Source of the DNA: Nanobdellati archaeon
Lineage (GTDB): Archaea; EX4484-52; JAADEF01
DNA length: 12,754 bases
Direction: 5' to 3'
NCBI GenBank assembly: GCA_026997215.1
Contig: JALWJP010000131.1
Span: 1 to 12,754, forward strand
In this document: in pieces, positions 1-7,500 of the stretch
How positions within the stretch are numbered: position 1 is the stretch's first letter
Layout: each line of letters begins with the position of its first letter
The notes under the pieces: generated by a model
Told to the model about the DNA's origin: nothing
What the model saw: only the letters and a program-made list of their open reading frames with translations
The model's database searches: none
Program-made: the position numbers and the translations under genes

Positions 1-97
1 CTATGTTCATCTCTTTTATAGGTTTTTTTATTACGATTATTGCATTTTTTTCATTTATTCTTATTTTCTCCTTATTATTTACAAACAACTTTTTCAT
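1..97 (-). CDS. Third gene of the suf operon, 5' part only (cut by left edge)
   Basis: An open frame of 32 complete codons starts with ATG at 97-95 and runs off the window without a stop. Its first residues are MKKLFVNNKEK and the visible end reads IVIKKPIKEMNI. The ATG overlaps the sufB stop as ATGA, and GAGGG at 103-107 gives a ribosome binding site five bases before it, so both position and signal support a real, translationally coupled gene. In suf operons the usual third member is SufD, the partner of SufB in the SufBC2D scaffold, so a SufD-like protein is the natural guess. The visible N-terminus has no diagnostic motif and I do not recognise it. Function is therefore inferred from position only. 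Confidence 0.7.
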   Translation of the reverse strand, partial: MKKLFVNNKEKIRINEKNAIIVIKKPIKEMNI

Positions 98-1410
98 CCT
101 ATCCCTCTTTCTATCTCTAATTCTAAGAGTTTTTTAAACTCTATTGCAATATCTAAAGGAATCTGAGCTAACTCCTCTTCCACATAACCGACACTTATTA
201 TTTTTAAAGCATCTTGAATATTTATGCCTTTTGTAAAAAAATATTCTTTTATTTCATCATTAAAAAAACTAGTTCTTGCCTCGTGTGCAATCTCTGATTC
301 CTTATTGTTATTTATTAGCTCTGGAATGGTTATGACTTCTCCTTTATCTAACAACAAGGTATCGCAATCGCTCACACCTATACATTTTTTTCCACTTGCT
401 TTTAACGTATTATCAAATATATTAATTGCATTTTTATGTACTATGCTTTTAGATGAAACATAAGCACGGGATTTTTTTCCTTTTAATACTATATTGCCCC
501 CGCCTATATGAATTTGATTTTCTTTTGTACTGGAAACACTTTTCATTAGTATTGTTGCTTTTTCTCCTTTAACTATTATGTTTGGTTTTTTTATACTTTT
601 TTTGGATCCTATATTTATATCTATCCATTCTACTTTAGCATTTTTTTCCACTTTTAAATATTTATAAGGTGCATTTACAATGTTTTTACTCCAATTTTGT
701 AATGTAACAAATTTTCCTTTTACATTTTTATTTATTAAAGCTTCCATAGCTCCTAAATGGAAAGAGTATTTTCGGTAAAGGGGGGCGGCACAGCCTTCTA
801 TGTAATAAAATTCTGAATTTTTTTCTAGAACCATTAGTGTTCTTTCGAATTGTCCTATGTTTTCATGTTTCATAGTAAAATAAGCGTAAAAAGGTAAAGG
901 TATTTTAAGATCTCGAGGGATGTAAATAAAAAGACCTCCACTCATTAGAGCAAGATTTAATGCATTTCTCGGATTTCTTAGATCTCCTATTTTACCTAAA
1001 TATTTTTTAACTAATTTTTTATGTTCTTTGGAGGCAACTTCTAAAGGTAGAATTATAGCTCCTTTTTCTAAAAATTCTTTTTTTATGTTGTAGTGCAATA
1101 AAGAAGAATCTTTCTGAATGCTTGTTCCTGCAAAAAAGTTCTTTTCAATCTCATTAATGTTGAGGTAATTATAAATTTCTTCTATTTCTTTTGGTATTTT
1201 ATTTATTTTTGCTTTAGATGGCTCAGGAACAAATACTTTAAAATCATTAAAGTCTATGTCTTTCTCAATACTTTTTAATACTTTATTTTTTTTTTTTTTT
1301 TTAAAGAAGAGTTTTAAAGCTTTATATCTTAATTTCTTTAACCACTTTTCTTCTTCCTGCCTTTCAGATATTTTTTCAATTATGTTTTCAAAATCAATTT
1401 TCTCCCACAT
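94..1410 (-). CDS. sufB: Fe-S cluster assembly scaffold protein SufB
   Basis: SufB is the scaffold of the cytosolic SufBC(D) complex, on which iron-sulfur clusters are built before transfer to target proteins. The 438 residues show the family's C-terminal core: YIEGCAAP at 203-210, VSDCDTLLLD at 346-355 with Cys349 at the position of the essential SufB cysteine, and EIAHEA at 373-378. The tail GYVEEELAQIPLD and a short charged helix are typical of SufB rather than SufD. It is somewhat shorter than the bacterial protein (about 495). The start at 1410 overlaps the end of sufC by 17 bp; a GGAGG lies about 12 bases upstream, rather far. Residues 37-43 form a lysine-rich run encoded by a 17-base A tract. 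The stop codon overlaps the start of the next gene. Confidence 0.93.
   Translation of the reverse strand: MWEKIDFENIIEKISERQEEEKWLKKLRYKALKLFFKKKKKNKVLKSIEKDIDFNDFKVFVPEPSKAKINKIPKEIEEIYNYLNINEIEKNFFAGTSIQKDSSLLHYNIKKEFLEKGAIILPLEVASKEHKKLVKKYLGKIGDLRNPRNALNLALMSGGLFIYIPRDLKIPLPFYAYFTMKHENIGQFERTLMVLEKNSEFYYIEGCAAPLYRKYSFHLGAMEALINKNVKGKFVTLQNWSKNIVNAPYKYLKVEKNAKVEWIDINIGSKKSIKKPNIIVKGEKATILMKSVSSTKENQIHIGGGNIVLKGKKSRAYVSSKSIVHKNAINIFDNTLKASGKKCIGVSDCDTLLLDKGEVITIPELINNNKESEIAHEARTSFFNDEIKEYFFTKGINIQDALKIISVGYVEEELAQIPLDIAIEFKKLLELEIERGIG
1286..1302. repeat. 17-base T homopolymer (A17 on the sufB coding strand)
   Basis: Seventeen consecutive T residues on the plus strand lie inside sufB. On the coding strand they read as five AAA codons and the start of AAT (residues about 38-43, FKKKKKN). 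The frame is intact at this length, and a change of one or two bases would frameshift the scaffold protein. Such a run is prone to replication, transcription or sequencing slippage. Confidence 0.9.
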
Positions 1411-2038
1411 AGTCTTTTATAACCTCCGCTTTCCCTTCTTTTATTATTTTTCCGTTTTCCATGATAGCTACTTTTTTTCCTACCATTTTAGCAAAATCCA
1501 CATCATGTGTTATTACTAGTGCAGTGTGTTGCTTTAACAACTCAGCTAATATTTTTTTACTTTTAATATCTAAGCCTGCATCTACTTCATCTAATATCAT
1601 TATTTTTGGTTTTAAAAGTAAAGCACTTATTACTTCTATTTTTTTTCTTTCACCTCCTGAGATTTCTTTAGAAGTTAATCTTTTGTTTAATATTGTAGAA
1701 GGAAGATGAAACATTTTAAGATAGTTGCTGATTAAATTATCGTTAGTGGTTATGGCGTAAAACAAGCGTTTTACATTTAGGTGAGGTAATTCAGGAGGAT
1801 TTTGTAATACATATGTAATACCTTGTTTTACACGTTCATAAGGTTTTAATTTATCAATTTTTTTATTTTCGAGATATATGTTCCCTTCATAATCTATAAG
1901 TCCTGCGATTGCTCGGGCTAAAGTAGTTTTACCAGCACCATTTTTACCTAATAAAACCTTTGTTTCTCCTTTATTGACTTCTAAATTTACACCTTTAACA
2001 ATATCCTTTACTTTTATATTTTCTAATTTAAGATCCAT
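1394..2038 (-). CDS. sufC: Fe-S cluster assembly ATPase SufC
   Basis: SufC is the ABC-type ATPase that drives conformational change of the SufB scaffold during iron-sulfur cluster assembly. The 214 residues contain all nucleotide-binding motifs: Walker A GKNGAGKTT at 31-39, Q-loop glutamine Q79 in LQNPPELP (a SufC-like context), signature ISGGERKK at 126-133, Walker B IMILDE at 146-151 followed by VDAGLD, and the switch histidine H178 in ITHD. It is shorter than E. coli SufC (248). No ribosome binding site precedes the ATG, and a TATA-like box centred about 27 bp upstream suggests a leaderless transcript starting sufCB and the third gene. A general ABC ATPase is excluded by the adjacent sufB and the VDAGLD motif. 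Confidence 0.94.
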   Translation of the reverse strand: MDLKLENIKVKDIVKGVNLEVNKGETKVLLGKNGAGKTTLARAIAGLIDYEGNIYLENKKIDKLKPYERVKQGITYVLQNPPELPHLNVKRLFYAITTNDNLISNYLKMFHLPSTILNKRLTSKEISGGERKKIEVISALLLKPKIMILDEVDAGLDIKSKKILAELLKQHTALVITHDVDFAKMVGKKVAIMENGKIIKEGKAEVIKDYVGEN

Positions 2039-2042
2039 ATTT

Positions 2043-2069
2043 AATATAACAGTGTTATATTTTTTAAAA
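2043..2069 (-). promoter_or_regulatory. sufC promoter with perfect 9-1-9 palindrome, possible operator
   Basis: The sequence AATATAACAGTGTTATATT at 2043-2061 is a perfect inverted repeat with 9-bp arms around a single G, four bases from the sufC start codon. On the minus strand a TATA-like TTTTAAAA (2062-2069) abuts it and is centred about 27 bp before the ATG, the spacing expected for a leaderless archaeal transcript. A protein bound to the palindrome would block polymerase loading, which is the common archaeal repression geometry. An iron- or redox-sensing regulator is plausible for suf genes but is inference. Confidence 0.6.
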
Positions 2070-2083
2070 TTTTGTTAAAATTT

Positions 2084-2091
2084 TTAAAAAA
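2084..2091 (+). promoter_or_regulatory. Possible TATA box for tRNA-Phe
   Basis: TTAAAAAA lies about 31 bp before the first base of the mature tRNA, a reasonable place for an archaeal TATA box allowing a short 5' leader. The whole region 2062-2117 is A/T-rich, so the exact box is uncertain. Confidence 0.35.
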
Positions 2092-2118
2092 TTAGTAGTT
2101 TCCTTAATATTTATTAAA

Positions 2119-2239
2119 GGGGCGGTAGCTCAGCCTGGGAGAGCGCCAGACTGAAGATACCTGTATCTGTAAGCGCAACAACTTAAATAGGCGCTTATCA
2201 GATATCTGGTTGTCGCGCGTTCGAATCGCGCCCGCCCCA
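2119..2239 (+). tRNA. tRNA-Phe (GAA anticodon) with a 47-nt intron
   Basis: The cloverleaf reads cleanly: acceptor stem GGGGCGG 2119-2125 with CCGCCCC 2232-2238, D-arm GCTC/GAGC, anticodon stem CCAGA 2146-2150 with TCTGG 2205-2209, T-arm GCGCG 2215-2219 with CGCGC 2227-2231 and loop TTCGAAT, then discriminator A2239. The anticodon GAA is at 2153-2155. The CCA end is not encoded. Mature length is 74 bases and about 68% G+C, far above the surrounding DNA, as in thermophiles. An intron interrupts the canonical site between nucleotides 37 and 38. The next gene starts only 34 bases downstream, so tRNA and mRNA may share a transcript. Confidence 0.96.
2157..2203 (+). other. tRNA-Phe intron with bulge-helix-bulge splice site
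   Basis: CTGA at 2151-2154 (positions 32-35) pairs perfectly with TCAG at 2198-2201, forming the 4-bp central helix. The flanking three-base bulges are AGA 2155-2157 and ATA 2202-2204. Cutting each after its second base removes exactly 2157-2203 and restores the 7-base anticodon loop. Inside, TAAGCGC 2170-2176 pairs with GCGCTTA 2191-2197 as a 7-bp hairpin. A competing local hairpin AGATA/TATCT (2155-2159 with 2164-2168) overlaps the 5' bulge. The geometry matches substrates of archaeal tRNA splicing endonuclease. Confidence 0.9.
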
Positions 2240-2273
2240 TAAAATTAATATAAAACAATAATTAGGTGATTTT

Positions 2274-2708
2274 ATGGGTGTTGTGAGTTCTAACGTTTAT
2301 GAGATTTCTGTGAAAAAGAAAAAACCCCTTACAGGTAGGGTGAATGTGGAAAATAAGCCTAAAATAACGGATGTAAAGGCAACCAAAATTGTGGCAAGTT
2401 TTGCGGGAGATACAAAAGTTCCCGGAATTGTGGTGGATTTTGAGTATGTTACTGAATATCAGCAAGATAAGGAGGTTTTGGCAGAGATTCTTTTGAAAGG
2501 GAGTGTTCTTTACACTGTTAAGGATGAAAAGGAAGCTGAAAACTTAGAAAAAGGCTTTAAGGAAGATAAGAAGTTAAAGGAAGAGGTGGAAATAGCAGTT
2601 CTCAATCATATTCTAAATAAAGGTACTTTATTGGCTTTAGATTTATCACAAAAGGTGGAATTACCACCAGTAATAAATATGCCTCGTATAGTAAGGAGGG
2701 GTAAATAA
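2274..2708 (+). CDS. Small conserved archaeal protein, possibly SecB-like fold
   Basis: This 144-residue protein has no signal peptide or membrane segment. The layout is alternating beta-strand-like segments (VDFEYVTEYQ, ILLKGSVLYTV) followed by a charged helix at about 90-115 and a tail LPPVINMPRIVRRGK. That order, with a strand ending in GSVLY, a helix rich in Lys/Glu, and a proline-containing 'LPP..MP' end, resembles small archaeal proteins with a SecB-like fold as I remember them. I cannot confirm this and do not assign a function. The start is supported by AGGTGA at 2264-2269 four bases upstream. The stop overlaps the next start as TAATG, and GGAGG at 2695-2699 in its last codons serves that gene, so the two products are probably made together. 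Confidence 0.75.
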   Translation: MGVVSSNVYEISVKKKKPLTGRVNVENKPKITDVKATKIVASFAGDTKVPGIVVDFEYVTEYQQDKEVLAEILLKGSVLYTVKDEKEAENLEKGFKEDKKLKEEVEIAVLNHILNKGTLLALDLSQKVELPPVINMPRIVRRGK

Positions 2709-3895
2709 TGCAGACCTTACTTTTCGGAGACAATTTTTGGAGTATGCTTTTATTTATTTTATTCTTTTTCTTATATCCACGCATTTATATGATGCAAATA
2801 ATTTGGAAATTGGAAAGCGATCTAAAAGAACTAGAGTATTATTATCTTTCAGCTAAAAAGTTGTTCTTGAAAAATGTTAAATTAAAAAATGCAAAATATA
2901 AACAAGCTGTAAATAATTTTCTTGAATTTGTTATTGCTTTTCCTGTGGATATAGAACCTACTAATTTAGTGAGGAAGATAGAGCACATCTTAAACCGCTA
3001 TGAAAACAGATTTACTTATTTTATTGATAGAGTTAGCGGTTTAAAAGATAAAGAAGAAAAAAAGAATGCTAAATATGCTTTAATAAGCGCAACCGGATTG
3101 TATCAACTTTATAAGATATTAAGGCATTATATTATTACTATTAAAAAAACAAATAATTTACAATTAGCTTTGATTTTACAGATGACTATGCCTATGATCA
3201 CTAAAATAGCTAAAGCAAATATGAGGGCTACTGAGGCATTTGCTAAGGGCATACCTATAGGAGATGGAATTGGGCCTGTAGTAGCAGCAAAACTTAAAAC
3301 AAAAGAAGGTAAGGAGATTGCTAAAGAGGTGGTTATAAGTAAAGAGAAGTTTGCTGGTAGGGATGTGTATGTTATGAAGGCCATGGGTCCTGGCGCTGCA
3401 TTAGGTAAATTAGGAGATGCAGTTGAAAAAGCTGTTAAGATGTATAAGATTAATCACATCATTACGGTGGATGCTGCTGCTAAACTAGAAGGTGAAAAAA
3501 CAGGTAGTGTGGCTCAAGGAGTTGGTGTGATGATGGGGGGCATAGGAGTAGAAAGACATAAAATAGAGGAATTAGCTATAAAATATGATATTCCTTTAGA
3601 CGGCGTTATTATTAAAATGTCGCCTGAAGAAGCGAGCATCCATATGAAACCAGAAATATATAAAGCAGCTGATAAGGCAATTAAAGAATTGCAATCTTTA
3701 ATGGACTTAGTACCAAAGAACGAAAAAGTATTAATTATAGGAGTAGGCAACACTTGTGGTGTAGGAAATAAGGCTAAGGATCTTAGTAAAACGGAAGATG
3801 TGTTGAAGAAGACATGGAGGAGGCTAAAAAAAGACAAAGAATGGGAAGATTATTTTGAGAAAGATGATTCAAAGAAAAAGAGATGGAGACTATGA
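2708..3895 (+). CDS. DUF1512 family membrane-anchored archaeal protein
   Basis: The 395 residues begin with a hydrophobic segment at about 11-33 (SMLLFILFFFLYPRIYMM) that should anchor the protein in the membrane. A helical, charged region at 35-180 follows, then a glycine-rich alpha/beta region: GIPIGDGIGP 181-190, MGPGAALGKLGDAVE 226-240, VDAAAKLEGEKTG 254-266, GVGVMMGGIGVERHK 271-285 and IIGVGNTCGVGNK 343-355. This pattern is that of the archaeal DUF1512 family, whose biochemical role is unknown to me. The glycine-rich turns suggest a nucleotide or phosphate site, but none matches a Walker motif. The C-terminal 30 residues are very basic and acidic (KKTWRRLKKDKEWEDYFEKDD). The start at 2708 is preceded by GGAGG eight bases upstream, and the stop overlaps the dCTP deaminase start as ATGA. 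Confidence 0.85.
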   Translation: MQTLLFGDNFWSMLLFILFFFLYPRIYMMQIIWKLESDLKELEYYYLSAKKLFLKNVKLKNAKYKQAVNNFLEFVIAFPVDIEPTNLVRKIEHILNRYENRFTYFIDRVSGLKDKEEKKNAKYALISATGLYQLYKILRHYIITIKKTNNLQLALILQMTMPMITKIAKANMRATEAFAKGIPIGDGIGPVVAAKLKTKEGKEIAKEVVISKEKFAGRDVYVMKAMGPGAALGKLGDAVEKAVKMYKINHIITVDAAAKLEGEKTGSVAQGVGVMMGGIGVERHKIEELAIKYDIPLDGVIIKMSPEEASIHMKPEIYKAADKAIKELQSLMDLVPKNEKVLIIGVGNTCGVGNKAKDLSKTEDVLKKTWRRLKKDKEWEDYFEKDDSKKKRWRL

Positions 3896-4503
3896 GTATT
3901 TTAAGCGATAAAGATATTAAAAAAAGAATAGAAGAAGGGAGTATTGTTGTAGAACCTTTGGATTTAGAGGAGCAACTTGGTCCTAGTTCTTTAGATTTAA
4001 GATTGGGAAATAAGTTTAGAGTGTTTAAGCACGCTCATGTAGATATAATAGATCCAAAAAATTATGAGGATTCTTTACTGAGAGAATACGAGTTACAAAG
4101 AGGAAAAGTGAAGGTTCAGGAATATACTTACACAACTTTATATATAAGCGACGAACCTTTTATTATACATCCTGGTGAATTTGTTTTAGCATCTACTTTA
4201 GAAAGAGTTAAGATACCTCACGATATAACTGCAAGATTAGAAGGGAGAAGCAGTTTAGGAAGATTGGGATTGTTGGTTCATGTTACTGCTGGATACATAG
4301 ATCCAGGATTCGAGGGAAACATTACTTTAGAATTAGGGAATGTAGGGAAGTTGCCTTTGAAACTTTATCCTGGTATGCGCATATGCCAACTTGTTTTTGA
4401 AAGTATGACTTCTCCTACTACCATGCCTTACAATAAAAGAGAAAAAAGTAAATATAAGGATGAGAAGGGAGCTACTTCTAGCAGAATAAGCAAAGATTTC
4501 TAA
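3892..4503 (+). CDS. dcd: dCTP deaminase (possibly bifunctional with dUTPase activity)
   Basis: The trimeric dCTP deaminase/dUTPase fold is clear. GPSSLDLRLG is at 30-39, EGRSSLGRLGLLVH at 117-130 with the phosphate-contacting Arg119 and Ser120-121, TAGYIDPGFEGNITLEL at 132-148 with the likely catalytic Glu147, and LYPGMRICQLVFE at 158-170. The C-terminal SKYKDEKGATSSRI closes over the neighbouring active site in this family. The enzyme converts dCTP to dUTP and supplies dUMP for thymidylate synthesis; some archaeal members also hydrolyse dUTP, which cannot be told apart here. I chose the ATG at 3892 (203 residues) because family members start close to ILSD and it forms an ATGA overlap with the upstream stop. 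An ATG at 3883 would add three residues. Confidence 0.93.
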   Translation: MSILSDKDIKKRIEEGSIVVEPLDLEEQLGPSSLDLRLGNKFRVFKHAHVDIIDPKNYEDSLLREYELQRGKVKVQEYTYTTLYISDEPFIIHPGEFVLASTLERVKIPHDITARLEGRSSLGRLGLLVHVTAGYIDPGFEGNITLELGNVGKLPLKLYPGMRICQLVFESMTSPTTMPYNKREKSKYKDEKGATSSRISKDF

Positions 4504-4513
4504 AAGTTTTTAA
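4504..4513 (+). promoter_or_regulatory. Possible reverse gyrase promoter element
   Basis: The 24-bp gap between dcd and reverse gyrase contains AAGTTTTTAA, with its T/A core about 18-20 bp before the ATG. No ribosome binding site is visible, which suggests a short-leader or leaderless transcript. The same AAGTTTTTAA occurs before the last gene of the window (12691-12700), but there it lies 25-34 bp from the start. Read-through from dcd is also possible. Confidence 0.35.
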
Positions 4514-4527
4514 TCATATATTAACTT

Positions 4528-7500
4528 ATGCAGGCAGTTTATGAACATCTTTGTCCTGTTTGTGGGGGATCTTTAACCTTTGAGGAGATTGAGAAAGGAA
4601 TGTGTTTTAAAAAATCTTTACCTCTTGATACTTTTTATAGGGTCAAGGGTCTTGAAGAATTTGAGCAATTTTTTGGAAAAAAGTTAAGGGCTCTGCAAAG
4701 AGTATGGGCTACCCGTGTATTGAGGCATGAAAGTTTTGCTATAGAGGCACCCACAGGCACAGGTAAAAGTAGTTTTGGCATAGCAATGGCAGAGTTTTTA
4801 GCTATGAAAGGCAAGAGATGTTATATATTAGTGCCTACTACTAATTTAGTAAAGCAAGTTTATGATAAGATTAAGGATAAAAGTAAGGTTATTGTTTTTC
4901 ATAAAGATCTAAAAAATAAAGATGAAGTGTTAGAGAAAATAAAAAAGGGAGATTTTAGCATCCTTGTTACTACTGCTGCTTTTTTAACGAAGCACTTTGA
5001 TAAATTAGAAAGTAAGGTTTTTGACTATATTTTTGTGGACGATTTAGATGCTGTGTTGAAGGCATCGAGAAATATTAACAAACTATTATTTCTTTTAGGA
5101 TATACTTTTAAAGATTTGAGAAGATCACCGGAAGAGCTTGAGAAGATAAGGAAATGGAAAGGTATTTTGGTTATAGCTACTGCCACATCTAAACCTGGGA
5201 AATCAACTCAATTATTAAGGCAGGTTTTAGGTATTGATGCAAGTTCTTCTAAACACTCACTTCGTAATATAGAGGATTATTTGCTTCCTTCTTCACATAA
5301 GGAGAAGGATTTGATAAAGGTAGTTAAGAAGTTAGAAGATGGTATAATTGTGTTTACAAATACAGAGGAAGAAGCTAACAACTTGATAAAATTGCTTAAA
5401 GATCATGGCTTTAAAGTAGGAGATGCAGAGGATATAGATTTGTTTAAAGAGCGGGAATTAAATATTTTAGTAGGGGTAAGTGCACCTTATGGAAAATTGG
5501 TTAGAGGGTTGGATTTACCAACTCGGGTTAAGTATGCGGTTTTCTATGAAGCACCGGTATTTCGTATAAAGTTAAAGGAAGAAATAAGCGATAACTTGGT
5601 TAAAGTTTTATTAGGCGTGTTTCGTAATCATGAAAAGATTTCTAAACAATATTATGCTCTTTTGCAGGATAGTGATAGGGCAAGAGAAATTATAAAAGAG
5701 ATATTGAATGATAAAAACTTTAAGGAATATGCTATTAAAGGAGTAGTTATTAAAGATGAAGAGCTAATCATACCTGATATAAAAACTTACATTCAGGCCT
5801 CAGGAAGAACCTCGAGAATGTACAGTAAAGGATTAACAAAAGGATTAAGTGTGGTTATAGATGAAGATGATATTTTAGATGCTTTTTCTATAAGGGCTAG
5901 TTTTTACGATATTGATTTTAAGAAATGGGATGAAAAAGAGATATTACTAATAAAAGAAGAAATAGAGAAGGAAAGAGAAAGCATGTTAATGAAGGGACAG
6001 GGAGAGGAGGAGTTAATTATACCTGCGTTGATGGTTGTGGAATCTCCCACTAAAGCCAAGCAGATTAGCAGATTTTTTGGAAAACCAGCTATTAAAATTA
6101 AAGATGGGCAAGTTTTTTATGAAATTTTTAATGGCAAGTATGTACTTACAATTACTGCTTCCTTAGGTCATGTAGTTGATCTTATTACTAAGAATTATTA
6201 TCATGGTGTGGAAGTGGATTTATCTTCTAATAAAGTAATACCTCATTACGATTCTATAAAGAAGTGTGCTTCTAGTGGCATACAATTTGTAGATGAAAAT
6301 AAGCAATGTGATGACCTTTTTGATTCTAAAAAAATTATAGAGAATGTAAGGCAAGTGGCATATGAGGAAGGACTGGTCATTATTGCTACTGATCCTGATA
6401 CTGAAGGAGAAAAAATAGCATGGGATATTTCTAACTTAGCCAGGTTTTCAAAAGTTGCAAGAGCTGAATTTCATGAGATTACTAAAAATGCGGTGATACA
6501 CGCATTGGAGAATCTAAGAGATATAAAGCAGTCTCAAGTAGATGCTCAAATTGTTAGGAGAGTAGAAGATAGATGGATAGGGTTTGAGTTGAGCAAAAAA
6601 GTGCAGGAGCATTTTAAAAAGCCCGGGCTTTCCGCTGGTCGCGTTCAAACACCTGTTTTAGGATGGGTTATTGAAGCATATGATAAAAGCAAAGAAAAAA
6701 AGAAAGAATGTATATTGCATGTAGAGGATAAAAAGGTTGTTATAGAGGAGGGTTGTGATTATAGCGGTGAAGTTAAGGTAAAAATTGAAGTTGTTAAAGA
6801 AAAAGAAGAAGAGATGATGCCTTTACCCCCTTACACTACTGATGAAGTGCTGAAAGATGCTAATAGAATACTTAAACTTTCTGCAACAGAGGCAATGAAT
6901 TCTTTACAAAAGCTGTTTGAGAATGGTTTGATAACTTATCATAGAACAGATTCTACGAGGGTATCTGATAAGGGACTTGATGTTGCAAAAATGTTTTTAG
7001 GTGATGAAGCAGTATTGAGGAGATGGGAACACGGAGGAGAGGGGGCACACGAATGTATAAGGCCTACTAAACCTTTGACTAAACAAGATGTTTTAACCAT
7101 GATAGAACAAGGTATTTTAAAGGTTTCTGATACCTTATCTTCTAAGGATTTGGCTTTATATGATCTTATATTTAGAAGATTTATGGCTTCTCAATCCCCT
7201 AAGATTCATGTTACAAAAGTTGTTTACGCATTTAATATTAATGATAAAAGAATTGAAAAAGAAGCAATAAAAAAATATGAAGGAAAGGCTTATGAACTTT
7301 ATCCTTATCTAGGCATACCATTAGATTTAAAAGAAGGAGAATATGAGGGAAAAATAGAGATAAGATGGGTACCTAAATCTTATCCTTTAACACAAGCAGA
7401 TGCCATTAGATTAATGAAGGAAAAAGGTATTGGCAGACCCAGTACTTATGCAACTATCCTTTCCAAATTATTAAAGCGCAAGTATGTTGTTGAAAAGGGA

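Noticed and set aside
224..463. Short plus-strand open frames across sufB and sufC (also 1256-1519 and 1461-1709)
   Set aside because: They lie antisense to clearly conserved suf genes, have no ribosome binding site and encode low-complexity hydrophobic strings typical of A/T-rich shadow frames.
1286..1302. sufB as a pseudogene because of the homopolymer
   Set aside because: The frame is intact through the run and all downstream SufB motifs are present.
3883..3894. ATG at 3883 as the dcd start
   Set aside because: Family members begin near ILSD, and the ATG at 3892 makes the usual ATGA overlap; the difference is only three residues, so it stays possible.
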